From assembly GCA_000722615.1 (NCBI GenBank), contig JOKI01000001.1:96240-160239 (forward strand): a DNA stretch of 64,000 nucleotides. Direction: 5' to 3'. The stretch's first letter is position 1, and the number at the start of each line of letters is the position of its first letter. The position numbers and the translations under genes are program-made. Below are positions 19,696-29,300 of this stretch, piece after piece. The DNA comes from Pseudorhizobium pelagicum (GTDB taxonomy: Bacteria > Pseudomonadota > Alphaproteobacteria > Rhizobiales > Rhizobiaceae). Under the pieces are notes generated by a model. That model had not been told where the DNA came from and made no database searches. It saw only the letters and a list, made by a program, of their open reading frames with translations.

Positions 19696-20487
19696 ATGTC
19701 CCTCTTCGACCATCTCGCCGCTCAGATCGCTGACCTGTTGATTGCCCATCCGGTGCAGCAGATCGCGCTTCTCTTTGCGACCGCCCTGGTTGCCGGCATG
19801 GCGCGCGGCTTCTCCGGCTTCGGCGGCGCCCTGATCTTCGTGCCGCTTGCGAGTGCGCTTGCCGGCCCAAGGGTTGCCACGCCGTTGCTGCTGGTCATCG
19901 ACGGAGTCATGACGCTCGGCATGCTTCCGGATGCCCTCAAGCGGGCCGATCGCCGTCAGGTCGCCACGGTGCTGATCGGTTCGCTGGTCGGTGTCCCGGC
20001 CGGTACAGCGCTTCTGGCGCTGGCGCCACCGCTTGCGCTGCGCTGGGCAATCTCGTTGATCGTGCTGGGGCTGCTCGTCTTCCTGATCAGCGGCTGGCGC
20101 TACAAGGGACGGCCGAAGCTGCCGCTCAGCATTGCGACGGGCACGGTCGCCGGCCTGTTTGGCGGCATTTCGCAGCTTTCCGGGCCGCCGGTGGTCGCCT
20201 ACTGGCTGGGTGGTGCCATTCCGCGTGCGACCGTCCGCGCCAATCTCGTGGTCTATTTCGCGCTCGCCTCCGTCATCTCGGCAATCTTCTACGTCAGCGC
20301 CGGGCTCCTGACGTCGGCAAGCCTGCTGCTGGCCGTCGCCGTGGGGCCCGGCTACGGCGTGGGCCTGCTGATCGGTTCCAGCCTCTTCGGCCTCGCAGAC
20401 GAGGCGACCTTCCGGCGCATCTGCTACACGCTGATCGGCGCAGCCGCCCTGATCAGCCTGCCGCTGATGGACAACCTCCTGCCGTAG
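19696..20487 (+). CDS. Sulfite exporter TauE/SafE (TSUP) family transporter
   Basis: A 263-residue membrane protein with about eight helices and the family motif GMARGFSGFGGALIFVPL near the start, repeated weakly as AGLFGGISQLSGPPVVAYWL in the second half (internal duplication typical of TSUP). Members move sulfite, sulfoacetate or other organosulfur anions; substrate unknown here. The ATG at 19696 has no good ribosome site, and an in-frame GTG at 19648 is possible. Confidence 0.82.
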   Translation: MSLFDHLAAQIADLLIAHPVQQIALLFATALVAGMARGFSGFGGALIFVPLASALAGPRVATPLLLVIDGVMTLGMLPDALKRADRRQVATVLIGSLVGVPAGTALLALAPPLALRWAISLIVLGLLVFLISGWRYKGRPKLPLSIATGTVAGLFGGISQLSGPPVVAYWLGGAIPRATVRANLVVYFALASVISAIFYVSAGLLTSASLLLAVAVGPGYGVGLLIGSSLFGLADEATFRRICYTLIGAAALISLPLMDNLLP

Positions 20488-20568
20488 GGCCACCGGCGAT
20501 CCTTCGATTGCCGCGTTCAAGAAACATTAAGGCGGCGATCATACCCTTCGTCTCCGGAGGTATGGGTC

Positions 20569-21639
20569 GTGAAGCTAATCGATATACAGCACAGGGCAAA
20601 AGGCGTCTGGCGCCGGGGGGGGAAGCGCAACCTGATTGCCGGTGCGCTCAATGCCGCCTATTTCGTCAGTCGAGCCGGCCTGATGGGCCAGGCCCGGGGC
20701 CGCGGCGCGATTTTCACGCTGCACCATGTGCGCCCGCTGCAGCAGCCCGTGTTCGAGCCGAACGCGCATCTGGAGGTCACGCCGGAGTTCCTCGACGCGG
20801 CGATCTGCAAACTACGCGCAGACGGCTACGAGTTCGTGCGACTGGACGAGGTTCCGGCGCGCCTGCAATCATCCAGTACGACGCCCTTTGCCGCCTTCAC
20901 GCTGGACGACGGCTACTACGACAACGCGCAGCATGCCCTGCCCGTCTTCGAGCGGCACGGCGTGCCCTTCACCATCTTCATCACCCGCGGCTTTTCCGAG
21001 CGCACGCATTCTCTCTGGTGGGAGACCCTGGAAGAGATCCTTCCCCGGCGGGACAGCCTGGAATTCGACTTCGGCCAGGGGCCGGAGACGACCGACCTCT
21101 CGACATCCGTGCGGGTCCAGGATTGTTTCAAGAAATTTGTCCGATACGTCTGGGAGAACGACGAAGCGGACGCCGTCCGCCACATCGAAGCCTTGGCGCG
21201 CCGGAACGGGATCGATCCGCTGGCACTGACCGCACGCCTGGTGATGGGGCCGGACGACCTGAAGAAGCTGCTCGAGCATCCGCTCGCCTGCCTCGGCGCC
21301 CATACGATCAGCCATCGGGCCATCAGCCGCCTGTCTCCGGAAGATGCCCGCGAGGAACTGCGCCAGTCCGCCGACTGGCTGGAGCAACTGACCGGTAAAC
21401 GTCCGGCGACCTTCGCCTTTCCCTACGGGACCCGCGAGGCGGTGTCGGCGCGCGATATCGACATCGCCAGGGAGCTCGGCTTTTCCGTCGCCGTCCTGAC
21501 CCAGCCGGGCACACTTTCGGAGCAATCCCTGGACAAGCTGACAGGCCTGCCGCGGATTTCCCTGAACGGCTATTTCCAGCGACCGAAATACGTTTCCGCA
21601 CTGGCGTCGGGCATTCCGTTCCTGGCTCCACGGCGCTAG
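20569..21639 (+). CDS. Polysaccharide deacetylase family protein (NodB/CE4 fold)
   Basis: A 356-residue protein with a CE4-type catalytic domain: motif 1 TLDDGYYDN (catalytic and metal Asp), motif 2 GAHTISHR (two metal His) and the later FAFPYGTRE. CE4 enzymes remove acetyl groups from chitin, peptidoglycan or exopolysaccharide. There is no signal peptide, and an N-terminal basic extension of about 70 residues precedes the domain, so it may act on cytoplasmic or membrane-linked intermediates. The GTG start has GGAGG about 8 bases upstream. Its TAG stop is the first base of a palindromic repeat. Confidence 0.87.
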   Translation: MKLIDIQHRAKGVWRRGGKRNLIAGALNAAYFVSRAGLMGQARGRGAIFTLHHVRPLQQPVFEPNAHLEVTPEFLDAAICKLRADGYEFVRLDEVPARLQSSSTTPFAAFTLDDGYYDNAQHALPVFERHGVPFTIFITRGFSERTHSLWWETLEEILPRRDSLEFDFGQGPETTDLSTSVRVQDCFKKFVRYVWENDEADAVRHIEALARRNGIDPLALTARLVMGPDDLKKLLEHPLACLGAHTISHRAISRLSPEDAREELRQSADWLEQLTGKRPATFAFPYGTREAVSARDIDIARELGFSVAVLTQPGTLSEQSLDKLTGLPRISLNGYFQRPKYVSALASGIPFLAPRR

Positions 21640-21696
21640 AGCATTTTGACGCAATTCCGTACGCGAAACCGGTTCCCGGTTTCGCTGGAATTGCTC
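21639..21696. repeat. Rhizobial-type intergenic palindromic element
   Basis: A 58-base element with arms GCAATTCC (21651-21658) and GGAATTGC (21687-21694) outside an inner 10-bp stem (21663-21672 with 21676-21685, 3-base loop). Its left end GAGCATTTTGACGCAATTCC is familiar from the dispersed palindromes of Rhizobiaceae genomes. It lies between convergent genes and may double as a terminator. Confidence 0.75.
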
Positions 21697-21699
21697 AGG

Positions 21700-22320
21700 T
21701 CAGGGGTACATCCTGACCTTTTCCCAGGCGCCCTCGGGAGAGGAGCGCCGGAACTCCATGCGGTCGTGCAGGCGAAACGCGCCGTCCTGCCAGAACTCGA
21801 TCGACAGCGGCTTGATGCGGAAACCGGACCAGTGCGACGGCCGCGGGATCTCGCCGATGGCATAGCGGGCGGTGTATTCCGCCACGGCCTTCTCCAGCGC
21901 AAAGCGTCCCTCCAGCGGGCGGGACTGCTTGGAAGCCCAGGCGCCGATCCGGCTGCCGCGCGGGCGGGTCGCATAATAGGCATCCGCTTCGGCGTCGGTC
22001 ACCACCTCGACCTCGCCACGCAGGCGCACCTGACGCCGCAGCGACTTCCAGTGAAAGCACATCGCCGCCTTCTTCTGGCCCAGAATTTCGGTGCCCTTCT
22101 GGCTCTCGAAGTTCGTATAGAAAACGAAGCCGGCCTGATCGTAGCCCTTGAGGAGCACCATGCGGACGTTCGGCAAGCCGTCCCCATCCACTGTCGCGAG
22201 AGCGACGGCAGAGGGATCGTTCAGCTCGGATGCTTCCGCATCCTTCAGCCAACGGCCAAACAGGGCAAAAGGCTCGCTCTCCTCGGTAAAGTCACCGGTT
22301 GTTAACCCGCTTACAGACAT
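21700..22320 (-). CDS. pdxH: Pyridoxamine 5'-phosphate oxidase
   Basis: A 206-residue FMN enzyme that makes pyridoxal 5'-phosphate from PNP or PMP. It has the conserved [22 protein letters not shown], the FMN/PLP region [28 protein letters not shown] and the C-terminal RMEFRRS...W. Length matches the family. Divergent from the lipoprotein gene, with about 100 bases between starts. Confidence 0.96.
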   Translation of the reverse strand: MSVSGLTTGDFTEESEPFALFGRWLKDAEASELNDPSAVALATVDGDGLPNVRMVLLKGYDQAGFVFYTNFESQKGTEILGQKKAAMCFHWKSLRRQVRLRGEVEVVTDAEADAYYATRPRGSRIGAWASKQSRPLEGRFALEKAVAEYTARYAIGEIPRPSHWSGFRIKPLSIEFWQDGAFRLHDRMEFRRSSPEGAWEKVRMYP

Positions 22321-22424
22321 ATTGACTTAATTACTCCCGACTGATGAATTTGCCCGTGACTCACGCCCGGACAGGACGCAAGGTGGTACTGATAGCAAAG
22401 TCGAACACCCGCACAAAGGGGGCC

Positions 22425-22835
22425 ATGCGCAAGGTTGCGTGTATCCTCGTCCTGGGGCTGGCGGCGCTCTCAACTGTTTCCTGTACCAGCAGCCTGGACC
22501 TGTTCGACAGCGCGCCGAAGCCCGACCGTTCGATCTCCACGGGCAGTGTGCCGGAAACCCGCTCAGAGACCACCCTTTCCGACGAAGCCACCGTGCGCAA
22601 TGCCGTGTCCTCTGCAGATCTTGCAAAGGTGGGCAATGCGCCGCTGCCCTGGGCGAACGCAGCAACGGGCAGCGCCGGTGTGGTCTCGACGATCCGGGAA
22701 GCGCGCAGGGCGGACCAGGTCTGCCGCGACTTCACCACGACTCGCCATTCCTACGAAGGAATCGCCATGTTCTCCGGCCAGGCCTGCCTGACCGGCAACG
22801 GCGACTGGTTACTGACAGCTTTCGATCGTCAGTAG
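22425..22835 (+). CDS. RT0821/Lpp0805-type small outer lipoprotein
   Basis: A 136-residue lipoprotein: signal peptide with lipobox (ALSTVSC, Cys19 from this start), a low-complexity Ser/Pro linker, and a C-terminal domain with CRDFTTTRHSYEG and GQACLTGNGDW, like the surface-antigen domain of RT0821/Lpp0805-type proteins common in rhizobia. It is probably lipid-anchored in the outer membrane; the role is unknown. The ATG at 22425 gives a proper lipoprotein signal, whereas an upstream ATG at 22344 would add 27 hydrophilic residues. Confidence 0.75.
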   Translation: MRKVACILVLGLAALSTVSCTSSLDLFDSAPKPDRSISTGSVPETRSETTLSDEATVRNAVSSADLAKVGNAPLPWANAATGSAGVVSTIREARRADQVCRDFTTTRHSYEGIAMFSGQACLTGNGDWLLTAFDRQ

Positions 22836-22969
22836 ACCTTTAACCCTGACCGACGGCTTGTCGGACTCCGTAACCACTGATTCAGGACTCTGCTGGTAGC
22901 CTCCGGACACGTGGGGATTTCCGGGTCAGAGGAACCGGCAGACTCCACTGGCGTTCTACACGAATATCG

Positions 22970-22988
22970 GGGTCCGATCAGCGGACCC
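22970..22988 (+). other. Leader hairpin before the DnaJ gene
   Basis: A perfect 7-bp stem (22970-22976 with 22982-22988) with a 5-base loop, ending 25 bases before the DnaJ start. It could be a 5'-leader structure. It does not pair the ribosome site, so it is not an obvious RNA thermometer. Confidence 0.4.
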
Positions 22989-23013
22989 TACCCAGTTGAA
23001 CCGGTGGTCATTG

Positions 23014-24189
23014 ATGCGCGATCCCTATTCTGTCCTTGGTGTCCAGCGAACTGCCGATGCCGACGAGATCAAGTCGGCATGGCGGTCGAAGGCGAAATCG
23101 ATTCACCCTGATCACAATCAGGACGATCCGACGGCCACCAGCCGGTTCGCGGAAGTGGGCCGTGCCTACGACGTGCTGAAGGATCCGGAGCGTCGCCGAC
23201 GCTACGACCGCGCCGCCGACGCCCATCAGACCATCCTGCAGCAGCGCCAGGCGGCACGGGAAGCGGCCGAACGTGCCGCAGCCTCCAAGGCCAACGCCGA
23301 GAAGGTCATGGAAGAGCTAGCCCGGGCGAATGCTCAGCGTGCGCAGGCGCAGGCAACAGCCAAGGCCCAGGCGAAAGCAGATGCGGGCGCTGCCGGCGAG
23401 CCCGCGGAAGACATGGTCGAGCGCATCTTTGGCGCCGCCGGCGATCCGAAAGCCAAGACTGCGGGTGCCGCGCCAGGAGCATCATCCGGAGCGCAGCAGA
23501 AGGCCTCCCAGACAGCACCCAATGCCGGTGCCGGTGCCGGTGCCGAGGTCGGAGAACAACCGTCAGCCGAGGACAATGCCAAGCCGGATGCCGACGTGGA
23601 GCCCCAGCCGCTGGCCGTCCAGGCGGTCGATCTGATCGCTTCGCTGGTGCGCCGGATCCGCGGCGTCCCCTCGGGACCGGAAAAAGCTCCCGACCATTCC
23701 GTCGTGGCGGTCGCCACGTTGGACGATCTTCTGAAGCTGAACTGGCTGACGATCACGCTTCCCGAAGACCGGGAGGTTCGTCTTCCGCTGGAAGCCGGCA
23801 TGACCGACGGCCACACCGCCCGGCTGAAAGGCCAGGGCCTGAAGGTCCAGGGCATGCAGCGCGGCGATCTTCTGGTGACGATGCGGATCAAGCCGGACAG
23901 CCGCTTCCGCGTCGATGGCTTCGATCTCCACACGGTGCTGCCGATCTCGCTGGAAGATGCCGTACTCGGAACTGAGCGCGACGTCGAGACGCCGGAAGGC
24001 GTGCGGTCGGTCACGATCCCCGCCTGGTCCGGCTCCGACCGCACCATCGCGCTGGAGGGACTGGGGCTGCACAACGACGAGGGCGGTCGGGGCAGTTTCA
24101 TCGTCGAGATCCGCGTCCTGCTTCATGAGAAGCCCGACGAGAAGATCACGGACCTGATGCGCCACATGCGCGAGGGTCTCTACATCTGA
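23014..24189 (+). CDS. DnaJ domain co-chaperone, no zinc finger (CbpA/DjlA-like class)
   Basis: A 391-residue J-protein. The J domain (residues 1-70) has the Hsp70-stimulating HPD at residues 31-33. An Ala/Gln-rich, probably flexible or coiled segment (about 72-225) follows, then a C-terminal substrate-binding domain like DnaJ_C (LNWLTITLPEDREVRLP, TARLKGQGL, LEDAVLGTERDVETPEG). The Cys-rich zinc domain of true DnaJ is absent. The ATG at 23014 starts directly at the J domain. It precedes fabI by 135 bases on the same strand. Confidence 0.9.
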   Translation: MRDPYSVLGVQRTADADEIKSAWRSKAKSIHPDHNQDDPTATSRFAEVGRAYDVLKDPERRRRYDRAADAHQTILQQRQAAREAAERAAASKANAEKVMEELARANAQRAQAQATAKAQAKADAGAAGEPAEDMVERIFGAAGDPKAKTAGAAPGASSGAQQKASQTAPNAGAGAGAEVGEQPSAEDNAKPDADVEPQPLAVQAVDLIASLVRRIRGVPSGPEKAPDHSVVAVATLDDLLKLNWLTITLPEDREVRLPLEAGMTDGHTARLKGQGLKVQGMQRGDLLVTMRIKPDSRFRVDGFDLHTVLPISLEDAVLGTERDVETPEGVRSVTIPAWSGSDRTIALEGLGLHNDEGGRGSFIVEIRVLLHEKPDEKITDLMRHMREGLYI

Positions 24190-24324
24190 AACCCGCCAGC
24201 ACCTGAGCACCCATTGTTACGGTGCCTTACATGAGATGATCCGCGCCAACTTGAACGGCTGTCCAGCCTATGCGATAGGCAACCTTCAAATTCAGCAGGC
24301 GACTTTGGTCTCAGAGGACATAGC

Positions 24325-25143
24325 ATGGTTCAGGCTTCCGGCCTTATGGCAGGCAAACGCGGCGTCATCATGGGCGTTGCCAACAATCGGTCAATCGCCT
24401 GGGGGATCGCCAAGGCCATTCATGCGCACGGTGGCGAAATCGCACTGACCTATCAGGGCGAGGCCCTGAAGCGCCGAGTGGAACCGCTGGCCGCCGAGAT
24501 CGGCGCCATCGTGGCCGGTGACTGTGACGTCGGTGACGAGGCCAGCATCGATGCAGCCTTCGCCGAGATCGAGAAGATCTGGGGCAAGATCGATTTCCTG
24601 GTGCATGCCATCGGCTTTTCCGACAAGGACGAGCTCACCGGTCGCTACGTCGACACCAGCGCCGACAACTTCGACAAGACCATGCGAATCTCGGTCTATT
24701 CCTTCACGTCCGTCGCCCGTCGCGCCGAAAAGCTGATGACCGACGGCGGATCGATGCTGACGCTGACCTATTACGGCGCCGAGAAGGTAATGCCGAACTA
24801 CAACGTCATGGGCGTCGCCAAGGCGGCGCTGGAAGCCAGCGTCAAATACCTCGCTGTCGACCTCGGCCCGAAGAACATCCGCGTCAACGCCATTTCTGCC
24901 GGTCCGATCAAGACGCTTGCGGCCTCCGGCATCGGCGATTTCCGCTATATCCTCAAGTGGAACGAATACAACGCGCCGCTGCGCCGTACCGTCAGCATCG
25001 AGGACGTAGGCGATGTCGGCCTCTACATGCTTTCCGATCTGTCGCGTTCCGTCACCGGCGAAATCCATCATGCCGACAGCGGCTACCACGTGGTCGGCAT
25101 GAAGGCCGTCGACGCCCCAGACATCTCCGTCGTCAAGGACTGA
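24325..25143 (+). CDS. fabI: Enoyl-[acyl-carrier-protein] reductase (NADH)
   Basis: A 272-residue FabI catalysing the last reduction of each fatty-acid elongation cycle. It shows the nucleotide site MGVANNRSIAWGIAK, SGD-like GDCDVGDE, and the catalytic Tyr159 and Lys166 in PNYNVMGVAKAALEAS. The C-terminal region EIHHADSGYHVVGM is typical. The 18-base gap to the histidine phosphatase suggests one transcript. Confidence 0.96.
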   Translation: MVQASGLMAGKRGVIMGVANNRSIAWGIAKAIHAHGGEIALTYQGEALKRRVEPLAAEIGAIVAGDCDVGDEASIDAAFAEIEKIWGKIDFLVHAIGFSDKDELTGRYVDTSADNFDKTMRISVYSFTSVARRAEKLMTDGGSMLTLTYYGAEKVMPNYNVMGVAKAALEASVKYLAVDLGPKNIRVNAISAGPIKTLAASGIGDFRYILKWNEYNAPLRRTVSIEDVGDVGLYMLSDLSRSVTGEIHHADSGYHVVGMKAVDAPDISVVKD

Positions 25144-25160
25144 TCGCAAGGACGTCTGCC

Positions 25161-25751
25161 GTGCTCATCTACATGATCCGACACGGCCAGACGGACTGGA
25201 ATGCGGAAGGGCGCCTGCAGGGCCAGCAGGACATACCGCTGAACGAGATCGGCCGTGCGCAGGCGACCCGCAACGGCAGCACCTTGCTGTCGTCTGCCGG
25301 AAGCGCGATCGCCGATTTCGATTTCGTGGCCAGCCCCCTCTCCCGCACGCGCGAAACCATGGAGCGGATATGCCAGGCGATGGGCCTTGAACCCGGCGCC
25401 TACCGCACCGACGAGCGCCTGGTCGAACTGTCCTTCGGAGACTGGGAGGGTCAGACGCTCGAAGAGGTAGGGCGCGTCGCACCCGAGCGGCTTCTTGCCC
25501 GGGTCGAGCAGAAGTGGAGCTTCATCCCGCCCGGGACGGCTGCCGAAAGCTACGAGATCCTGTCATGGCGCGTCGGCGCCTGGTTGCAGTCGATTTCCCG
25601 CCCGACCGTCTGCGTCACCCATGGCGGCATCGTCCGGTCGATGTTCCGGCTGGTCGGCGCGGTGTCGGAAGACGAAGCGGCGACGATGGACGTGCCACAG
25701 GACAAGATCCTGAAGGCGGATACCGAAGCGGGAACGCTCGAGTGGTTCTGA
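25161..25751 (+). CDS. Histidine phosphatase (phosphoglycerate-mutase-like) family protein
   Basis: A 196-residue branch-1 histidine phosphatase. The phospho-acceptor His is in MIRHGQTDWNAEGR, the acidic proton donor region is ELSFGDWEGQTLEEV, and the second His is in CVTHGGIVRSMFR. It is more likely a broad phosphatase than a glycolytic mutase. A GTG at 25161 has AAGGA eight bases upstream; an in-frame ATG four codons later is the alternative. Directly downstream of fabI. Confidence 0.87.
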   Translation: MLIYMIRHGQTDWNAEGRLQGQQDIPLNEIGRAQATRNGSTLLSSAGSAIADFDFVASPLSRTRETMERICQAMGLEPGAYRTDERLVELSFGDWEGQTLEEVGRVAPERLLARVEQKWSFIPPGTAAESYEILSWRVGAWLQSISRPTVCVTHGGIVRSMFRLVGAVSEDEAATMDVPQDKILKADTEAGTLEWF

Positions 25752-25769
25752 CGGCGCAACCGGTGGATG

Positions 25770-26030
25770 TTACTGGACGATTTCCAGATCGTCGACCATG
25801 CGACTGCCATCCACCTCGGTATAGAAGACGACGACCTTCACCCCTGATTCCAGCCCTTCGAAGTTGAACTCCTCCGGCACCTTGTAGGTCTTGCCGTCGT
25901 CGAGCGTCAGCGTCAGATCGTTGACATCGACGCCATCGATCCTCGCCTCGACGTCCGAACTCTGCGCGAAGCCACTCAGCGGCGACAACAGGCTGGCGGT
26001 GGCAAGCAGAGCAGCAATCAGGAAGCGCAT
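25770..26030 (-). CDS. DUF1344 family small exported protein
   Basis: An 86-residue protein with a signal peptide (MRFLIAALLATASLL...GFAQ) and the DUF1344 core: DGVDVNDLTLTLDDGKTYKVP followed by GVKVVVFYTEVDG. The family is a short beta-rich periplasmic domain found mainly in Rhizobiales; the function is unknown. The start at 26030 is set by the signal peptide. Convergent with the phosphatase gene. Confidence 0.82.
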   Translation of the reverse strand: MRFLIAALLATASLLSPLSGFAQSSDVEARIDGVDVNDLTLTLDDGKTYKVPEEFNFEGLESGVKVVVFYTEVDGSRMVDDLEIVQ

Positions 26031-26269
26031 GAGCGTTACTTTCGAAGCGATCTTCGGGGTGTTTCGACGATGCAAGGATAGCCTCCCGATTGTGGCGAAA
26101 ATCGCCCGCGCTCATGACATTTTCGGTACAAGTATGGACCGCAGGGTTCACTTCGATCCAGCGCCCGGCGGCAGTTCTCCACCGGATTTATCCACCCATG
26201 GCCATATTCACGCTTCCGGCTTTGCTTAAATAGCCAAAGCTTATGGCAATCGGACATTAACCCGACGGT

Positions 26270-26281
26270 GCTAGATCTAGC
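26270..26281. promoter_or_regulatory. 12-bp perfect palindrome upstream of the GGDEF-EAL gene
   Basis: GCTAGATCTAGC is a perfect palindrome with two CTAG tetramers, 28 bases before the ATG of the c-di-GMP gene. CTAG is usually rare in such genomes. An operator is possible but unproven. The surrounding 279-base divergent gap shows nothing else I can name. Confidence 0.3.
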
Positions 26282-26309
26282 CACATGGGGTGCAACGGGC
26301 TAGGGGCGA

Positions 26310-29300
26310 ATGGATCATAGGAGCTTGCGGTCGCTCGCGGCGCGTCTCAACAAAGCATTCAAAAAGGTCCACATTCCCGTCGCGGCGGTCACCGCGACCG
26401 CGATGGCAGTGATTGCCGTTGGCATCGTACTGGATCAGCGGCACCAGCAGAGATACCAGCAAGAGCTGCGCAACCAGACCGAGGAAGCCGCAGCAGCGCT
26501 CGCCCGCCGTCTCGTCACGACCATCGAGTCGGATATTGCTGCAGCTCAGCGCCTCAGCCAGCTGCTCGGCGGTCCGGTCGAGGGCACCGGGCAGATCCTT
26601 CACAGATTTGTAGAACAGGAACTGGCCAAGAATCCGCGCCTGATCGGCTTCGGTCTTGCGCCGGGCTTCAAGCTGGCGCGGGTTCTGAGCCGCGCTCCGG
26701 TACCCGGATCGAAGACCGCCGGCCCTGACGCAAAGCTTGCCGAGATCATCCAGGGGCCGCTTGCTCTTCAGAAGCTCACGCTGATGAGCAATCCGGGCAT
26801 GGACTTTCTCACCCTCATCCATCCGGACGAGGCGAAGGCCGGCGCCAAACCGGCGGGTGCGGTCCTGGTCCTGATCGACAAGAAACAACTGATGCTGGAT
26901 GTCGGGTTCGACTCATCCCCTGGGGATCCTCAACTGCCGGCGCTCGACTGGTTGACGATATCGGTCCGCGACATTCGGGAAACAAAGGACCAGTTCTTCT
27001 TCGGAGACAGCGCCGTCGATCACCTAGCGCCGGTGACCTGGAGCCTGTCGGTTGCCGATGCGACCTGGCAGATTCACGCTGTGCCCGCCGCCGGCTGGAC
27101 CATGTCGGCCCCCGACCAGATGCAGTATCGCTTTTCGCTGGCGCTCGGCGGGCTTGCACTGATCATTCCCATCCTCATGGCGAGCCTGCTGATCGGCGAG
27201 CGCAACCGCAATATCGCCGCGCTGAAGGTGCGCGAAGCCAATCTGCTGGAGCTGTCGCAGCGCTTCAGCCTGGCCATGGAAGCCTCCAAGATCGGCGTTT
27301 GGGAGGTTATCGGCGATGGGCAGCACCTGTTCTGGGACGACCGTGCGGCAGCCCTGCACGGGTGCCAGGGGAACGGCCTCGAAAACCGCCTGGAGGAATG
27401 GCTGAACGCCATCTATCCGGAAGACCGGGCTTCGGCCGAAGCCCATTTTTTCACCTGCATCTGCGCCGAGCACACCTGTACCGAAACCTATCGCATCGCC
27501 ACGCCGGACGGGGCAGTCCGCCATGTCCGCTCGGCCGGCGCAAGCTATCGCAATCCCGATGGAAGCATGCGAACGGCGGGCATCGTCTGGGATGTCACCT
27601 CCGATGCGATGATGACGCAGACGCTGCGGCAGGCCAAGCAGGTCAGCGACATCAAGAACGCCGAACTGGAACTTGCGCTCGATGAGATTTCGCGGCGCGA
27701 GCAGGAACTGGAGGAGCTTTCCAACAAGCTCGACCTCGCCCTTGCATCCTACAGCTGCGGGATCTGGGAATTCGATCTCGCCACCAACACGGAACGCTGG
27801 GACGAGCGGATGTGCCAGCTCTACGGCGTTCCCTACACCGATGGCATCGTTTCGAAGGAGCAATGGCTGACCTTCATCCATCCGGACGACAGGAAGGCTG
27901 CGCTCGACGTATCTTCGCGGCTTCAGAACCGCGACATGAATGACGTTCTGCTGGTCCGCGTCCTGCAGGCTGACGGCAGCGTGCGCTATGTCCGCTCGGT
28001 CGGCCAGCTGCAGACCGACCGGAACGGCAACAACAAGATTGTCGGGATTGCCTTCGATGTGACCGAGGATGCGCTGCTGACGGCCGAGCTGACGACGGCA
28101 AAGGCGGAGTCGGACGCAAAGAACATGGAACTCGAGATCGCCAAAAGCCGTATCGAGCACAACGCGCTGCACGATCCACTCACCTCGCTCGCCAACCGCC
28201 GCAAGCTCGATGTGGAGCTTGACGGGATCTCGCGCGGAAGCCGCGACGAGCGCCAGACGTTTGCAATCCTGCACCTCGACCTCGACCGCTTCAAGCAGAT
28301 CAACGACACGCTCGGCCATGCCGCCGGCGATGCGATGCTGGTGCACGCCGCCAACGTCCTGTCACGGACGGTCCGACAGACAGACATTGTTGCCAGGATC
28401 GGCGGCGACGAGTTCGTGATTGTCGCCAGAGGCACCAACAGCCAGGAGGAAATGGCACAACTCGCCAACCGCGTGATCACCGAACTGCGCCAGCCAATCG
28501 ATTTCGAAGGTTTCGAGTGCCGTTGCGGCGTCTCCATCGGCATTGCGATGGCAAGCGGCCTCAACATCGACGCGCGCCGGATTCTGGTCAATGCGGACAT
28601 GGCCCTCTACCGCGCCAAGGCGATGGGACGCAACCGCCACGAGTTCTTCACCCAGAACCTGCAGGCCGAGATCATCAGCCACAAGCGCACGGCCGACGAA
28701 CTGCTGGCGGGCATCGAAAGGCAGGAGTTCGTCACCTGGTACCAGCCGCAGTTCGACGCCGTGACGACCGAACTGACGGGAGTCGAGGCGCTGGTGCGAT
28801 GGCAGCACCCGCATCACGGCATCCTGGCGCCGGACCGCTTCCTGAAGATCGCCGAAGACCTCAACGTCACCTCGCTTCTCGACCATATCGTGCTGGAGAC
28901 CGTTCTGCGCGACAAGCAACGGTGGGCCCAGATGGGACTTCACGTGCCGAAGGTCTCGGTCAACGTCTCCTCCCGCCGCCTGCACGACCAATCCCTTGTG
29001 GAGGTCCTGACCAACCTCGATATTCCGCCGAACCAGATCTCGTTCGAACTGGTGGAATCGATTTTCCTCGACGAGCACGAGGATATTGCGGCGACCAACC
29101 TCGAACAGATCAAGGCGCTCGGCATCGACATCGAGATCGACGACTTCGGCACCGGCCACACCTCCATCGTCAGCCTGCTGAAGCTGAAGCCGAAGCGGCT
29201 GAAGATCGATCGCCAGCTGGTGATGCCGATCCTGCATTCGCCGCAGGAGCGGGCGCTGGTCCGCTCCATCATCGAGATTGCCCGGTCGCTCGGCGTCGAG

